From: LMUY01 sp965276785
Lineage (GTDB): Bacteria; Pseudomonadota; Alphaproteobacteria; Acetobacterales; Acetobacteraceae
Length of the DNA stretch: 64,000 nucleotides
Assembly: GCA_965276785.1 (NCBI GenBank)
Contig: OZ255629.1
Span: 2,852,001-2,916,000, forward strand
Reading direction: 5' to 3'
Part shown: one piece after another, positions 54,370-63,652 of the stretch
How positions within the stretch are numbered: the first letter of the stretch is position 1
Layout of the letters: every line of letters begins with the position of its first letter
Program-made: the position numbers and the translations under genes
The notes under the pieces: generated by a model
Seen by the model: the letters and a program-made list of their open reading frames with translations, nothing else
Told to the model about the DNA's origin: nothing
Database searches by the model: none

Positions 54370-55350
54370 GTGATTGTTCTGCTGACGGGCGTGGCGGGTT
54401 TCATCGGCTACCATGTGGCCGAGCGCCTGCTGGCAGGTGGGGCGCGCGTCGTCGGCGTCGACAATTTCAATGCGTATTACGACCCGGCGCTCAAAGAGGC
54501 CCGCGTACGCCGGCTGACTGGTGAGCGGTTCGCCCTGCATCGTGTGGACGTGTCGGATCGTCAGGCGATGGCGCAGGTCGCCGCGGGGTCGCCTGGAATA
54601 ACCCACGTGGTGCATCTCGCGGCGCAGGCCGGGGTGCGCTACTCGATGGTCGATCCATACGCTTACGTGCAATCCAACGTGATGGGCCACCTTGTTATGT
54701 TGGAACTGGCGCGGCGAATGCCGAACCTGCGCCATCTTGTCTATGCCAGCTCATCCTCGGTGTATGGCCTGGGCGTCGAGTTTCCCTTGCGCGAAGGCGC
54801 CTCCGCCGCCGACCGGCCGACCTCGGTCTATGCCGCCACGAAACGGGCGGACGAGCTGATGAGCCACGCCTATGCCCATCTCTATCGAGTGCCACAGACC
54901 GGGCTACGCTTCTTCACCGTCTATGGTGCGTGGGGGCGGCCCGACATGGCCTATTACAGCTTCGCTCAGGCCATCATGGCTGGGGAGCCGATCACGCTTT
55001 ACGAGGGCGGCACGCTGAAGCGGGACTTTACCTATATCGACGACATCGTCACCGGGGTGGTGGGCGTGATGGACCGGCCGCCACCGGCCGCCGAGCCACG
55101 CATCTTGAACATCGGCAACAACCGCAGCGAACCGGTCACCCGGCTGGTCGGCTTGCTCGAGCAGGCGCTTGAGCGGTCGGCCGTCATCCAAATCGTACCG
55201 CGCCCGGCGGCGGACGTAATCGAGACTTGGGCGTCGGTGGACCAACTCGCGGCGCTAACGGGCTATCAGCCTGCGACTCCGCTCGACATCGGAGTTCCGC
55301 GATTTATCGAGTGGTTTAAACACTATCACGAGCGGCCGGACGCGAGCTGA
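54370..55350 (+). CDS. NAD-dependent nucleotide-sugar epimerase (UDP-glucuronate 4-epimerase-like)
   Basis: The extended SDR has VLLTGVAGFIGYHVAERLLA, the typical GVDNFNAYYDPALKEARV of UDP-glucuronate 4-epimerases, the Ser in YASSSSVYG, and YAATKRADE (Tyr/Lys). LRFFTVYGAWGRPDMAYYSF and FTYIDDIVTGV are also typical. It interconverts UDP-glucuronate and UDP-galacturonate or a similar sugar for surface polysaccharide. The frame reaches a TTG at 54316, but GTG 54370 follows GAGAGGG by about 8 bases and matches the family start, giving 326 residues. Confidence 0.88.
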   Translation: MIVLLTGVAGFIGYHVAERLLAGGARVVGVDNFNAYYDPALKEARVRRLTGERFALHRVDVSDRQAMAQVAAGSPGITHVVHLAAQAGVRYSMVDPYAYVQSNVMGHLVMLELARRMPNLRHLVYASSSSVYGLGVEFPLREGASAADRPTSVYAATKRADELMSHAYAHLYRVPQTGLRFFTVYGAWGRPDMAYYSFAQAIMAGEPITLYEGGTLKRDFTYIDDIVTGVVGVMDRPPPAAEPRILNIGNNRSEPVTRLVGLLEQALERSAVIQIVPRPAADVIETWASVDQLAALTGYQPATPLDIGVPRFIEWFKHYHERPDAS

Positions 55351-55412
55351 GAAAGCTCTGCCCGCGGCGGCGCGATCACTGACCGATCGCAACGACGATC
55401 CCTGCGCAGAGA

Positions 55413-55880
55413 TCAAAGGCCGAGGTCGGACAGGCCCGGATGCCCAGCCGGTCGGGGGCCGAGCGGCCAATGGAACTTCCGGCTGCCTTCGTCGATCGCC
55501 AGGTCATTGATGCTGGCGACCCGGCGGTGCATCAGCCCGTACTCGTCAAACTCCCACAATTCGTTGCCGTAACTTCTGAACCACTGGCCGGCTGCATCGT
55601 GGCACTCGTAGGCGAAACGCACGGCCATGCGGTTCTCGCGAAAGCCCCACACCTCCTTGATCAGCCGGTAGTCCAGCTCCCGCTGCCACTTGCGGGTCAG
55701 AAACGCCACAATCTCGCCGCGGCCCTCGATGAATTCGGTGCGGTTGCGCCAGCGGCTGGCCACGGTGTAGGCCAGCGCAACCCTCGCCGGGTCGCGGCTG
55801 TTCCAGGCGTCCTCCGCCATACGGGCCTTCTGAGCGGCGGTTTCTGGCGAGAACGGCGGCAGCGGGGGACGGCTCTCCAT
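55413..55880 (-). CDS. DUF1348/NTF2-like protein
   Basis: The 155-residue protein is of the DUF1348 family (nuclear transport factor 2-like fold): LAYTVASRWRNRTEFIEGRG, REIVAFLTRKWQRELDYRLI-like segment, and FRSYGNELWEFDEYGLMHRR are characteristic. The N-terminal MESRPPLPPFSPETAAQKAR is variable. The family is conserved but has no assigned function; a small-molecule-binding or hydrolase role is only possible. It is flanked by divergent purH and convergent epimerase genes. Confidence 0.85.
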   Translation of the reverse strand: MESRPPLPPFSPETAAQKARMAEDAWNSRDPARVALAYTVASRWRNRTEFIEGRGEIVAFLTRKWQRELDYRLIKEVWGFRENRMAVRFAYECHDAAGQWFRSYGNELWEFDEYGLMHRRVASINDLAIDEGSRKFHWPLGPRPAGHPGLSDLGL

Positions 55881-55992
55881 TGGTTGCGCTCCGGGATCGT
55901 GTTGCAGACACCCTACTCACCGGGACGATCGCAGCCAATGCGACGCCTATTGCGCGGTTGCGTGCACTGGCAGGCGGCGTTAAGCGCCGGAC

Positions 55993-57570
55993 ATGACCCT
56001 ACCTGACATCGTTCCGATCACCCGCGCCCTGCTGTCTGTTTCCGACAAGGCAGGACTGGTCGCGCTCGGGCAGGCGTTGGCGGCGCAGGGCGTGCACATC
56101 CTCTCCACCGGCGGCTCGGCCGCGGCGCTGCGGCACGCCGGCGTGGCGGTGACGGAGGTAGCCGACCACACCGGCTTTCCGGAGATCCTGGATGGACGGG
56201 TCAAGACGCTGGTGCCGCAAATCCACGGCGGGCTGCTTGGCCGCCGCGACAGCGACGCGCACCGGCAGCAGATGGCGGCGCACGGGATCGCGCCGATCGA
56301 CCTGCTGGTGGTCAACCTCTATCCGTTCGAGCAAACCGCGGCCTCGGGCGCGGATGACGCCGAGTGCATCGAGACCATCGACATCGGCGGCCCGGCCCTG
56401 ATCCGGGCTGCAGCCAAAAACCACGAGAGCGTGGCCGTGGTGACCGACCCGGCCCAGTACGCAACGCTGCAAGCCGCCTTGGCGGCCGGCGGCACCAGCC
56501 GCGCGCTGCGACGCCGATTCGCGGCGGCCGCCTTCGCGCGGACGGCCGCCTATGACGCGGCGATCGCAGCGTGGTTTGCCGCACGGGAGGGCGAGACCTT
56601 TCCTGCCCGGTTTACCGTCTCAGGAACGCTGCGGCAGACGCTGCGCTATGGTGAAAACCCGCACCAGCGCGCTGCCTTCTATGCCATCGGGGACCGCGCG
56701 GGCGTGGCCGGCGCACGGCAGGTGCAGGGCAAGGAACTGTCGTTCAACAACCTCAGCGACACCGACGCGGCGACAGAATGCGTGGCCGAGTTCAGCGAGC
56801 CGACGGTTGCGATCGTGAAGCATGCCAATCCCTGCGGTGTCGCCTCGGCCGCGACCCTGGCGCAGGCGTGGGATCTCGCGCTGCGCTGCGACCCAGTCTC
56901 GGCCTTCGGCGGCATCGTGGCGGCCAACCGGGCGCTGGACGCGGCGGCGGCGGAGCGCATCGCGAGCATCTTCACCGAAGTGGTGGTGGCGCCCGCGGCC
57001 GACCCGGAGGCGATCGCCATTCTGGCCCGCAAAAAGAACCTTCGCTTGCTGCTGACCGGCGCCCTGCCCGACCCCGCAGCCCCTGGCCTGCAGTTCCGCA
57101 GCCTCGCGGGCGGCCTGCTGGTGCAAACCCGCGACGACGGGCGAGTGGCGGCCGGCTCGCTCCGCGTGGTGACCCGGCGGCCGCCCACGGAGGCGGAATT
57201 GGCGGACCTGCTGTTTGCGTTCCGCGTGTGCAAGAATGTCAAATCCAACGCGATCGTCTATGCGCGCGCGGCCGCCACCGTCGGCATCGGCGCCGGCCAG
57301 ATGAGCCGGGTGGATGCGGCCCGGATCGCCGGTTGGAAAGCCGAAGCAGCGGCCCGCGCGGCAGGCCTGTCCGCTACGCTGACGCAAGGCAGCGTCGCGG
57401 CGTCGGACGCGTTCTTCCCGTTTGCCGACGGGTTGGAGGCTTTGGTTGCGGCAGGGGCAACCGCAGTCATCCAGCCGGGCGGATCGTTGCGCGACGGCGA
57501 AGTGATTGCCGCTGCCGACAAGGCTGGCATTGCCATGGTCTTTACTGGCATACGGCATTTCCGGCACTGA
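55993..57570 (+). CDS. purH: Bifunctional AICAR transformylase/IMP cyclohydrolase PurH
   Basis: The 525-residue enzyme catalyses the last two steps of de novo IMP synthesis. The N-terminal IMP cyclohydrolase (MGS-like) domain shows ALLSVSDKAGLVALGQALAA, HILSTGGSAAALRHAG, VAEVADHTGFPEILDGRVKT-like sequence and VNLYPFEQT. The C-terminal transformylase shows LRYGENPHQRAAFY, the Lys-His of VAIVKHANPCGVA, DPVSAFGGIVAANRALDA and FFPFADGLEALVAAGATAVI. Start ATG 55993. Length is normal. Confidence 0.96.
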   Translation: MTLPDIVPITRALLSVSDKAGLVALGQALAAQGVHILSTGGSAAALRHAGVAVTEVADHTGFPEILDGRVKTLVPQIHGGLLGRRDSDAHRQQMAAHGIAPIDLLVVNLYPFEQTAASGADDAECIETIDIGGPALIRAAAKNHESVAVVTDPAQYATLQAALAAGGTSRALRRRFAAAAFARTAAYDAAIAAWFAAREGETFPARFTVSGTLRQTLRYGENPHQRAAFYAIGDRAGVAGARQVQGKELSFNNLSDTDAATECVAEFSEPTVAIVKHANPCGVASAATLAQAWDLALRCDPVSAFGGIVAANRALDAAAAERIASIFTEVVVAPAADPEAIAILARKKNLRLLLTGALPDPAAPGLQFRSLAGGLLVQTRDDGRVAAGSLRVVTRRPPTEAELADLLFAFRVCKNVKSNAIVYARAAATVGIGAGQMSRVDAARIAGWKAEAAARAAGLSATLTQGSVAASDAFFPFADGLEALVAAGATAVIQPGGSLRDGEVIAAADKAGIAMVFTGIRHFRH

Positions 57571-57633
57571 GAAGCATTCGCAGTTTCAGCGGGGTGACTT
57601 GATCAATACAGCATCGCACGCCATGTACAAAGC

Positions 57634-58590
57634 ATGCGAGCATTCGACTCACTCACGGAACGCGACATCCTTGCCTTGGCCATCAGCAACGAGGAGGAGG
57701 ACGGCCGCGTCTATGCCGATTTCGCCGAAAACCTGCGGGAGGATTACCCGGACACGGCCCGCGTGTTCACCGACATGGCGCATGAGGAGAGCGAACACCG
57801 CCGCCTGCTGATCGACACCTATACCGAGCGCTTTGGCGCCCACATCCCGCTGATCCGCCGGGAGGACATCAAGGGCATGGTCTCGCGCCGGCCGGTGTGG
57901 CAGGTGCGCCCGCTCGGGGTGGACGCAGTGCGCCGGCACGCCCGCCAAATGGAAGTTGACGCCGCGCGGTTTTACACCCACGCGGCCGGCCGCGCCACCG
58001 ACACGTCGGTGCGCCGCTTGCTGGGGGACTTGGCAGCGGCCGAAGCCGAGCACCAGAACACCGCCGGTGCCATAGAGGCCAAGCGCTTGCCCGGCGACGT
58101 GCGCGACCGCGAGGACACCGATGCGCGGCGGCGTTTCGTGCTGCAGATCGTCCAACCGGGCCTGGTCGGGCTGATGGACGGCTCGGTTTCCACCTTGGCG
58201 CCGGTGTTCGCCGCGGCCTTTGCCACCCATTCCACCTGGAACACCTTTCTGGTGGGCATGGCCGCCTCGATCGGCGCTGGCATCTCGATGGGCTTTGCCG
58301 AGGCGCTGGCCGATGACGGCAAGCTGTCTGGCCGCGGCACCCCGTTGCTGCGCGGGCTGGTCTGCGGGCTGATGACCATGGCCGGTGGCTTGGGCCACAC
58401 CCTGCCCTACCTCATCCCCGCATTCTGGACCGCAACCGGCGTCTCCATTGCCGTGGTCGTGCTAGAACTCGCAACGATTGCCTGGATCCAGTGGCGCTAC
58501 ATGGAGACGCCGCCGGTCTCGGCGATGGCCAAGGTGATGCTGGGGGGCGCAATTGTGCTCGCCGTCGGCATCCTGATCGGGAGCGGGTGA
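57634..58590 (+). CDS. mbfA: Membrane-bound ferritin MbfA (rubrerythrin-VIT1 fusion)
   Basis: The 318-residue protein joins an N-terminal rubrerythrin/ferritin-like di-iron domain (residues about 5-150: AISNEEEDGRVYADFAENLR, MAHEESEHRRLLIDTYTERF, LAAAEAEHQNTA, with ExxH motifs) to a C-terminal VIT1-type transporter domain (VQPGLVGLMDGSVSTLAPVF, SIGAGISMGFAEALADDGKL, several hydrophobic helices). In Bradyrhizobium and Agrobacterium, MbfA exports iron and protects against iron and peroxide stress. In those species it is controlled by Irr, but I see no clear ICE box here. Start ATG 57634. Confidence 0.93.
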   Translation: MRAFDSLTERDILALAISNEEEDGRVYADFAENLREDYPDTARVFTDMAHEESEHRRLLIDTYTERFGAHIPLIRREDIKGMVSRRPVWQVRPLGVDAVRRHARQMEVDAARFYTHAAGRATDTSVRRLLGDLAAAEAEHQNTAGAIEAKRLPGDVRDREDTDARRRFVLQIVQPGLVGLMDGSVSTLAPVFAAAFATHSTWNTFLVGMAASIGAGISMGFAEALADDGKLSGRGTPLLRGLVCGLMTMAGGLGHTLPYLIPAFWTATGVSIAVVVLELATIAWIQWRYMETPPVSAMAKVMLGGAIVLAVGILIGSG

Positions 58591-58604
58591 GGCCCTTGCC
58601 CGCT

Positions 58605-59051
58605 ATGGTAACCATCCGCCTGGGGAGCGGGCCTGATCTGCCGGCGATCAGCCGGATTGTGGCTGAAGCGTATGGCAAGTACGTGGCCCGGATCGGCAAA
58701 CCCCCTGGGCCGATGCTGGATGACTACGCCACTCACCTTCGTAATGGCACGGTGTGGGTTGCCGATGAAAGCGGATCGCTGGCAGGCTTGGTCGTGTTGC
58801 TTACGGGCGAAGATCACCTGTTGCTCGACAATATCGCCGTCGAACCCGCGCGGCACGGTCGTGGAATCGGTGGCGCGTTGCTGCGATTTGCCGAGCAGGA
58901 GGCAGCGCGGCGCAGTTACCGCGAACTGCGGCTGTACACGCATGAGAGCATGACCGAAAACCTCGCCATGTATGCTGCGCTCGGCTGGGAGGAGATCGGA
59001 CGCCGCGAGCAGAACGGATATCCGCGCGTGTTCTTCCGCAAGGACGTTTGA
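58605..59051 (+). CDS. GNAT-family N-acetyltransferase
   Basis: The 148-residue acetyltransferase has the acetyl-CoA-binding signature IAVEPARHGRGIGGALLRFA (Q/RxxGxG/A as RHGRGIG) with the beta-strand preceding it (LLLDNIAVEP) and the end motif LYTHESMTENLAMYAALGWE. The family acetylates amines on diverse substrates, which cannot be read here. ATG at 58605 (MVTIRLGSGPDLPAISRIVA) is the sensible start, 14 bases after mbfA. It may be in the same transcription unit as mbfA. Confidence 0.88.
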   Translation: MVTIRLGSGPDLPAISRIVAEAYGKYVARIGKPPGPMLDDYATHLRNGTVWVADESGSLAGLVVLLTGEDHLLLDNIAVEPARHGRGIGGALLRFAEQEAARRSYRELRLYTHESMTENLAMYAALGWEEIGRREQNGYPRVFFRKDV

Positions 59052-59133
59052 CCTCCTGCGCGGATCGCACGCACTCGCTTTCCGCCTTCCACGCTTCCAT
59101 CCTTCCGTCGAGAGCACGACGACGTAAGCAGAC

Positions 59134-59352
59134 ATGGAACCATGGCGTTCGCCGATCTATTTCGCCTGCCCGAATATTGTCCATGCCACCCGCGAGCTTG
59201 AGCAACGCGGGGTCGCCTTTACCAGCAAGCCGCACCGGATCGCGCCGATGGAGGACCACGACCTCTGGATGGCGTTCTTTATCGATCCGGACGGCCACAC
59301 CCTGGCGCTGATGCACGAAGCCCCGAAAGGCTATAGCCCGGCGCCGGCGTGA
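59134..59352 (+). pseudogene. VOC/glyoxalase-family C-terminal fragment
   Basis: The 72-codon frame matches only the C-terminal half of a glyoxalase/VOC protein: IYFACPNIVHATRELEQRGV, FTSKPHRIAPMEDHDLWMAF and FIDPDGHTLALMHEAPKG, with the metal-binding Glu position shown by MHEAP. A normal single-domain VOC protein has about 120-130 residues, so about 60 N-terminal residues are missing. No N-terminal half is found in other frames in the 80 bases before it. It is either a remnant or an unusually short protein; an active enzyme is unlikely. Confidence 0.7.
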
Positions 59353-59530
59353 CGCCGAAGGGATCCCCGTTGACGGGCAAGCGGCTGGTTCGATATGCTG
59401 CCGCCCGCGGTACAGGCCGCTTCCGGGCCCGTGGAAAGGGTTGAACCCACCTGCGTCGTTGAGATAGCCGTCACAACCTTTGTGCAGCCGTCGTTGCGGG
59501 CCTCCGGCGATCCAATGCACGGAGGTCATC

Positions 59531-61174
59531 ATGCCGCAACTACCCGACCGGCCCAATCCCGATCATCTGAAGAAGCAGGCGAAGGACTTGCTCCGCTCCT
59601 ATCGAAGCGGCGACCCTGCTGCCATTGCGCGCTTTCAACGTGCGCTCCCATTCGCCAGAAACCTGAGTGCCGACGAGATCGTCTCTCGCGCATTCCGCCT
59701 GCACGACGCGCAATCCTGCATCGCCCGGGACTACGGGTTCGCTTCCTGGGAGGAACTCACGACCCATGTCGAGGCCCAGTCGCTCACACGGCGCGACCCG
59801 GCGGCCCGCCTGCGGGGGTGGCTGGCCCTAGTCTATGGCGGTGATGTCACCGGCAGCCTGAACCCGGCCCGGCCGCACGTTGCGGCCCGCGTCTTGCTCG
59901 ATACCCCCGATCTGGCCGCGGGTGATCCCTATGCCGCCTGCGCGGCAGGCAACGAAGCGGTGCTGCGACAGACGACAGGGGCCGATCCTGGATGGGTCAA
60001 TCGCCCCGGCGGTCCGTTCAAGCTGCCGCCGCTCGTCGCGGTCACGCATTCCAGGCTGGGCCAGCTTCCTGAGTTCCGCGACCGGCTACTCCGGGCCGCG
60101 CACGTCCTGTTGCAGGCGGGAGCCGACCCGACCCAGGTCATCGGCAACCGCTTTCCGCCGGCCTCTCTGGAGGCGCCGGACAAGGCCCCGCTATCTGCAC
60201 TTTACGGGGCCGCCGGAGTTAACCGCGATCCCGCGCTCACCACCCTGCTGCTCGACGCCGGGGCCGATCCGAATGACGGCGAGTCGCTGTATCACTCGCT
60301 GGAGAACCCGGACTGCACACGCCTGCTGCTGCAGCACGGAGCGCGCGTGAGCGGGACCAACGCGCTGGGCCGCGCGCTCGACATGCCGGAGCCGGCCGCG
60401 CTCGAATTGCTGCTCGCGAATGGGGGTGATCCGAACGAACGCGGCATCGGTCCGATCGCGGATTTTTGGGGTGGAAATCTGCTCCGGGCGATCGCAGTGC
60501 GGCGCTCGGCCCGGCACGTGCAAGCGCTGTTGACCGCCGGCGCCGACCCATTGTCCCGCACCCGCGACGGCATCAGCGCCTATCGGCTAGCATTGCAGAC
60601 AGGCTTGCTGGAGGTCGCAGATCTGCTGAAAGCGGCGGGGGGCGCCGAGCCGCTTTCCGACGCAGAGCAGTTCGTCGCCGCCTGCGCGCGCGCCGACGCG
60701 GCCGAAGCGCGGCGCATCCAGGCACGCCGCCCCGATCTGCCGGGCTCGCTGCCGGAGGCGCAGCTTCGGCTGTTGCCCGATACGGTCGCGTGGGGATCCG
60801 ACGCCGCAGCGCGCGTGATGGTGGCGCTTGGCTGGCCGGTGGCCGCCCCGGGCGGCGATTGGCAAGCCTCCGCGCTGAACCTTGCCGTGTTCCGGGGCGA
60901 TGCCGACCTCACGGAGTTCCTGCTCGCCCACGGCGCGAGTTGGCGTGAGCAACACAGTTACGGCGACGATGTGATCGGCACGCTGTCCTGGACGTCCATC
61001 AACGAGTCGGTGGCGGACGGCGACTGGGCAGCCTGCGCGCGCGCACTTGTCGCGCACGGACTGCCCGCTGCGCAGCGCGACCCTGCCGACGCTGAGACGG
61101 TCGTTATCGATGGCCGGAAAGCCCGCTTTTCCGCGGAGGTCACCGAGGTTCTGCTGGGAGGGGCATCGCAATGA
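59531..61174 (+). CDS. Ankyrin-repeat protein
   Basis: The 547-residue protein has an N-terminal helical part (PDHLKKQAKDLLRSYRSGDP, SRAFRLHDAQSCIARDYGFA, SWEELTTHVE) followed by ankyrin repeats: LRAAHVLLQAGADPTQVIGN, PALTTLLLDAGADPNDGESL, CTRLLLQHGARVSGTNALGR, ALELLLANGGDPNERGIGPI, VQALLTAGADPLSRTRDGIS and ADLTEFLLAHGASWREQHSY. This binds other proteins; no enzyme domain is visible. ATG at 59531 follows GGAGG by 5 bases. The stop overlaps the next start by 4 bases (ATGA). The homologous family in environmental bacteria is functionally unassigned. Confidence 0.88.
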   Translation: MPQLPDRPNPDHLKKQAKDLLRSYRSGDPAAIARFQRALPFARNLSADEIVSRAFRLHDAQSCIARDYGFASWEELTTHVEAQSLTRRDPAARLRGWLALVYGGDVTGSLNPARPHVAARVLLDTPDLAAGDPYAACAAGNEAVLRQTTGADPGWVNRPGGPFKLPPLVAVTHSRLGQLPEFRDRLLRAAHVLLQAGADPTQVIGNRFPPASLEAPDKAPLSALYGAAGVNRDPALTTLLLDAGADPNDGESLYHSLENPDCTRLLLQHGARVSGTNALGRALDMPEPAALELLLANGGDPNERGIGPIADFWGGNLLRAIAVRRSARHVQALLTAGADPLSRTRDGISAYRLALQTGLLEVADLLKAAGGAEPLSDAEQFVAACARADAAEARRIQARRPDLPGSLPEAQLRLLPDTVAWGSDAAARVMVALGWPVAAPGGDWQASALNLAVFRGDADLTEFLLAHGASWREQHSYGDDVIGTLSWTSINESVADGDWAACARALVAHGLPAAQRDPADAETVVIDGRKARFSAEVTEVLLGGASQ

Positions 61175-61670
61175 GTATGCGATTGCCCATCGGTCGCGAG
61201 GCCGAACCCGTGTTGCTGGTGCGACGCGAAACCCCCGATCAGTTGGACGTCTCGGCCCTCCTCGCCGCGGCCGACGAGCGCTCGGCCTCGCTCTACCCCG
61301 CGGAGAGCCGGCACGGTCTTGACGTCCCAGCGCTGCTCTTGGCCTGCGTGCGCTTCTTCGTTGCCCGGCGAAGCGGCGATGCTGAGGGATGCGGCGGCTA
61401 TGTGCTGCTTTCCCCCAAGGCGGCCGAGATGAAACGCTTGTTCGTGGACCCGGCCGCGAGGGGGCATGGCGTTGGAGGTGCCATCGTCCAGGCCATCGAA
61501 TCCGCGCCATCGCGGAAGGCGTCCGGACCTTGTTTTTGGAAACCGGCGTCAAGTCGTTCGAGGCTGTGAGCCTCTATCACCGTCGCGGCTTTGCTCGATG
61601 CGAGCCGTTTGCCGCTTATCGGCCCGATCCTTCGAGCATCTTCATGGTGAAGACGCTGCCGAACGGGTGA
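61171..61670 (+). pseudogene. GNAT-family acetyltransferase gene with a frameshift
   Basis: The first frame (ATG 61171) gives LDVSALLAAADERSASLYPA and the CoA-binding VDPAARGHGVGGAIVQAIES, then ends prematurely after APSRKASGPCFWKPASS. The second frame resumes the family sequence: AIAEGVRTLFLETGVKSFEA, VSLYHRRGFARCEPFAAYRP. One missing base near 61505 (probably a G in tccgcgccatcg) would fuse them into about 166 residues. The 3' end overlaps dppF on the other strand. It may be a real pseudogene or a sequencing error. It is coupled to the ankyrin gene by an ATGA overlap. Confidence 0.8.
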
Positions 61671-62700
61671 GCCGGGCCGGGTCAGCCTCCCGCCCCTCCG
61701 CCACCGCGTGGCAGGCCACCTGCACGGCGCCCGCCTGCGTATAGCCGGGACGCTCGACCCGGCAGCGCTGGTTGGCCAGCGGGCAGCGCGGGTGAAAAGT
61801 ACAGCCGGGGGGCGGCGCAATCGGGCTGGGCACGTCTCCGGCGGTCTTCACTGGCAACGCCGAACGGCCGGCGGCGTCCAAGCTCGGGATCGCCTCCAGC
61901 AGCAGGCGGGTGTACGGGTGGCGCGGAGTGGTGAAGATGGTCTCAGCCGGGCCCTGCTCCACGATGCGGCCGAGATACATCACGCCCAACTGGTCGGACA
62001 TGTGGCGCACCACAGCCAGGTTGTGGCTGATGAACAGGTAGGTCAGCCCCAGTCGCGCTTGCAGCTCCCGCATCAGGTTGAGGATTTGCGCCTGCACGGA
62101 CACGTCGAGCGCGCTGGTGGGTTCGTCGCAAACCAGGAAGTCCGGCTCGGAGGCGAGCGCGCGGGCGATGGAGATGCGCTGCCGCTGGCCGCCGCTGAAC
62201 TCATGCGGGTATTTGCCGCCATCGCCCGCGGCCAAGCCAACCTGGTGCAGCAGCGCGGCCACCCGCTCGCCAACGGCCCGGCCGCGCTGGATGCGAAAGG
62301 CGCGCAGCGGCTCGGCCACAATGTCGGCCACGCGCCAACGGGGGTTCAGCGAGGCGTAGGGGTCCTGAAAAATCATGTTCATGCGGCGGCGCAGCGCCGG
62401 CTGGGCGCGGGCGGCGGTGAGGCTTTGGCCCTCGAAGCGAATGTCGCCCTGGGACGGTCGATACAGCCCCACCGCCAGCCGCGCCACCGTGCTCTTGCCG
62501 CAGCCGCTTTCGCCCACAAGCGAGAGGGTGGTGGCTTTCGGGATGGCAAAGCTCACCTCGTCCACGGCCAACAGCCGGCGGCGGCCGGTGCGCGACAGCG
62601 TGCGCTGCAGCCACGGCTGGGAGACGTCGAACCAACGGCTGACGCGGGCGGCTTCCAGCACGTTAGGCCCCGCCTCAAGCATGGGCTCAGGCATCGGCAT
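61642..62700 (-). CDS. dppF: Oligopeptide/dipeptide ABC transporter ATPase, DppF/OppF type
   Basis: The 352-residue ATPase has Walker A LVGESGCGKSTVARLAVGLY, Q-loop MIFQDPYASLNPRW, signature EFSGGQRQRISIARALASEP, Walker B LVCDEPTSALDVSVQ and the oligopeptide-type C-terminal domain with Cys residues: PGCTFHPRCPLANQRC. It pairs with DppD to power uptake of peptides or related solutes. It is the last gene of the run, and its start overlaps the dppD stop by 14 bases. Confidence 0.93.
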   Translation of the reverse strand: MPMPEPMLEAGPNVLEAARVSRWFDVSQPWLQRTLSRTGRRRLLAVDEVSFAIPKATTLSLVGESGCGKSTVARLAVGLYRPSQGDIRFEGQSLTAARAQPALRRRMNMIFQDPYASLNPRWRVADIVAEPLRAFRIQRGRAVGERVAALLHQVGLAAGDGGKYPHEFSGGQRQRISIARALASEPDFLVCDEPTSALDVSVQAQILNLMRELQARLGLTYLFISHNLAVVRHMSDQLGVMYLGRIVEQGPAETIFTTPRHPYTRLLLEAIPSLDAAGRSALPVKTAGDVPSPIAPPPGCTFHPRCPLANQRCRVERPGYTQAGAVQVACHAVAEGREADPARLTRSAASSP

Positions 62701-63652
62701 ACAGCCAGCAAGCCGCCAGGTTGTCGTGGGCAGGCATCAGGTCCGGGCGCTCCACGCGGCAGCGATCGAACACGCGCGGGCAGCGCGGATTGAACGGGCA
62801 GCCCGGCGGGATGGCGCCAAGCCGGGGCATGGCGCCATCGATCTGCTCCAAGCGGCCGAGCCGGTCGCCAAGCTGCGGGATGGAGGCCATCAACCCCGCG
62901 GTATAGGGATGGGCCGGGCGATGCACCACGTCGGCAACGCTGCCCACTTCGACGATGCGGCCGGAATACATCACCGCCACGCGGTCGCAGGTCTCTGCGA
63001 TCACCCCCATGTCGTGGGTGACCAGCATAACGGCGGTGCCGTGCTCGCGGGCGAGGCGGCGTAGCAGGCTGATGATCTGCGCCTGCACCGAGACGTCGAG
63101 CGCGGTGGTGGGCTCGTCGGCAATCACGAGCTGCGGCTCCGCGCACAAGGCCAGCGCGATCACCACCCGTTGCCGCATACCGCCGCTGAACTGGTGCGGG
63201 TAGGCGTCGATGCGCTGGTCGGGGGCGGGAATGCCGACGTCGCGCAGCCATTGCAGGGCGCGGGCGCGGGCTTCGCGGTCGGACAGGCCTAGATGGACCT
63301 GGATGGTTTCCGCAAGCTGGCGGCCGACGGTGTAGAGCGGGTTAAGCGTGGTGAGCGGGTCCTGGAACACGGCGCCGATCTGCCGTCCGCGCACCCGGCG
63401 CATCGCCTCCGGCCGCAATTGGTCGACCCGGCGTCCCTCTAGCAGGATTTCGCCGCCCGAAATCCGGCCCGGCGGCTCCAGCAGGCCGATGATGGCCGCC
63501 CCCATCAGCGACTTGCCGGCCCCGCTCTCCCCCACCACGCCGAGGATTTCCCCGGGTGCGATGGCGAGCGAGACGCGGTCCAGCGCGGTGAGCACGTGCC
63601 GCCGGGTCGGGAACTGCACCGAAACCGAGCGAAGTTCCAGCAACGGGCTCAT
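62687..63652 (-). CDS. dppD: Oligopeptide/dipeptide ABC transporter ATPase, DppD/OppD type
   Basis: The 321-residue ATPase has Walker A VVGESGAGKSLMGAAIIGLL, Q-loop AVFQDPLTTLNPLY, signature QFSGGMRQRVVIALALCAEP, Walker B VIADEPTTALDVSVQ and the Cys-rich tail PGCPFNPRCPRVFDRC. ATG at 63652 (MSPLLELRSVSVQFPTRRHV) is preferred over the frame from 63754. It overlaps the dppC stop by 4 bases (ATGA). Confidence 0.93.
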   Translation of the reverse strand: MSPLLELRSVSVQFPTRRHVLTALDRVSLAIAPGEILGVVGESGAGKSLMGAAIIGLLEPPGRISGGEILLEGRRVDQLRPEAMRRVRGRQIGAVFQDPLTTLNPLYTVGRQLAETIQVHLGLSDREARARALQWLRDVGIPAPDQRIDAYPHQFSGGMRQRVVIALALCAEPQLVIADEPTTALDVSVQAQIISLLRRLAREHGTAVMLVTHDMGVIAETCDRVAVMYSGRIVEVGSVADVVHRPAHPYTAGLMASIPQLGDRLGRLEQIDGAMPRLGAIPPGCPFNPRCPRVFDRCRVERPDLMPAHDNLAACWLYADA

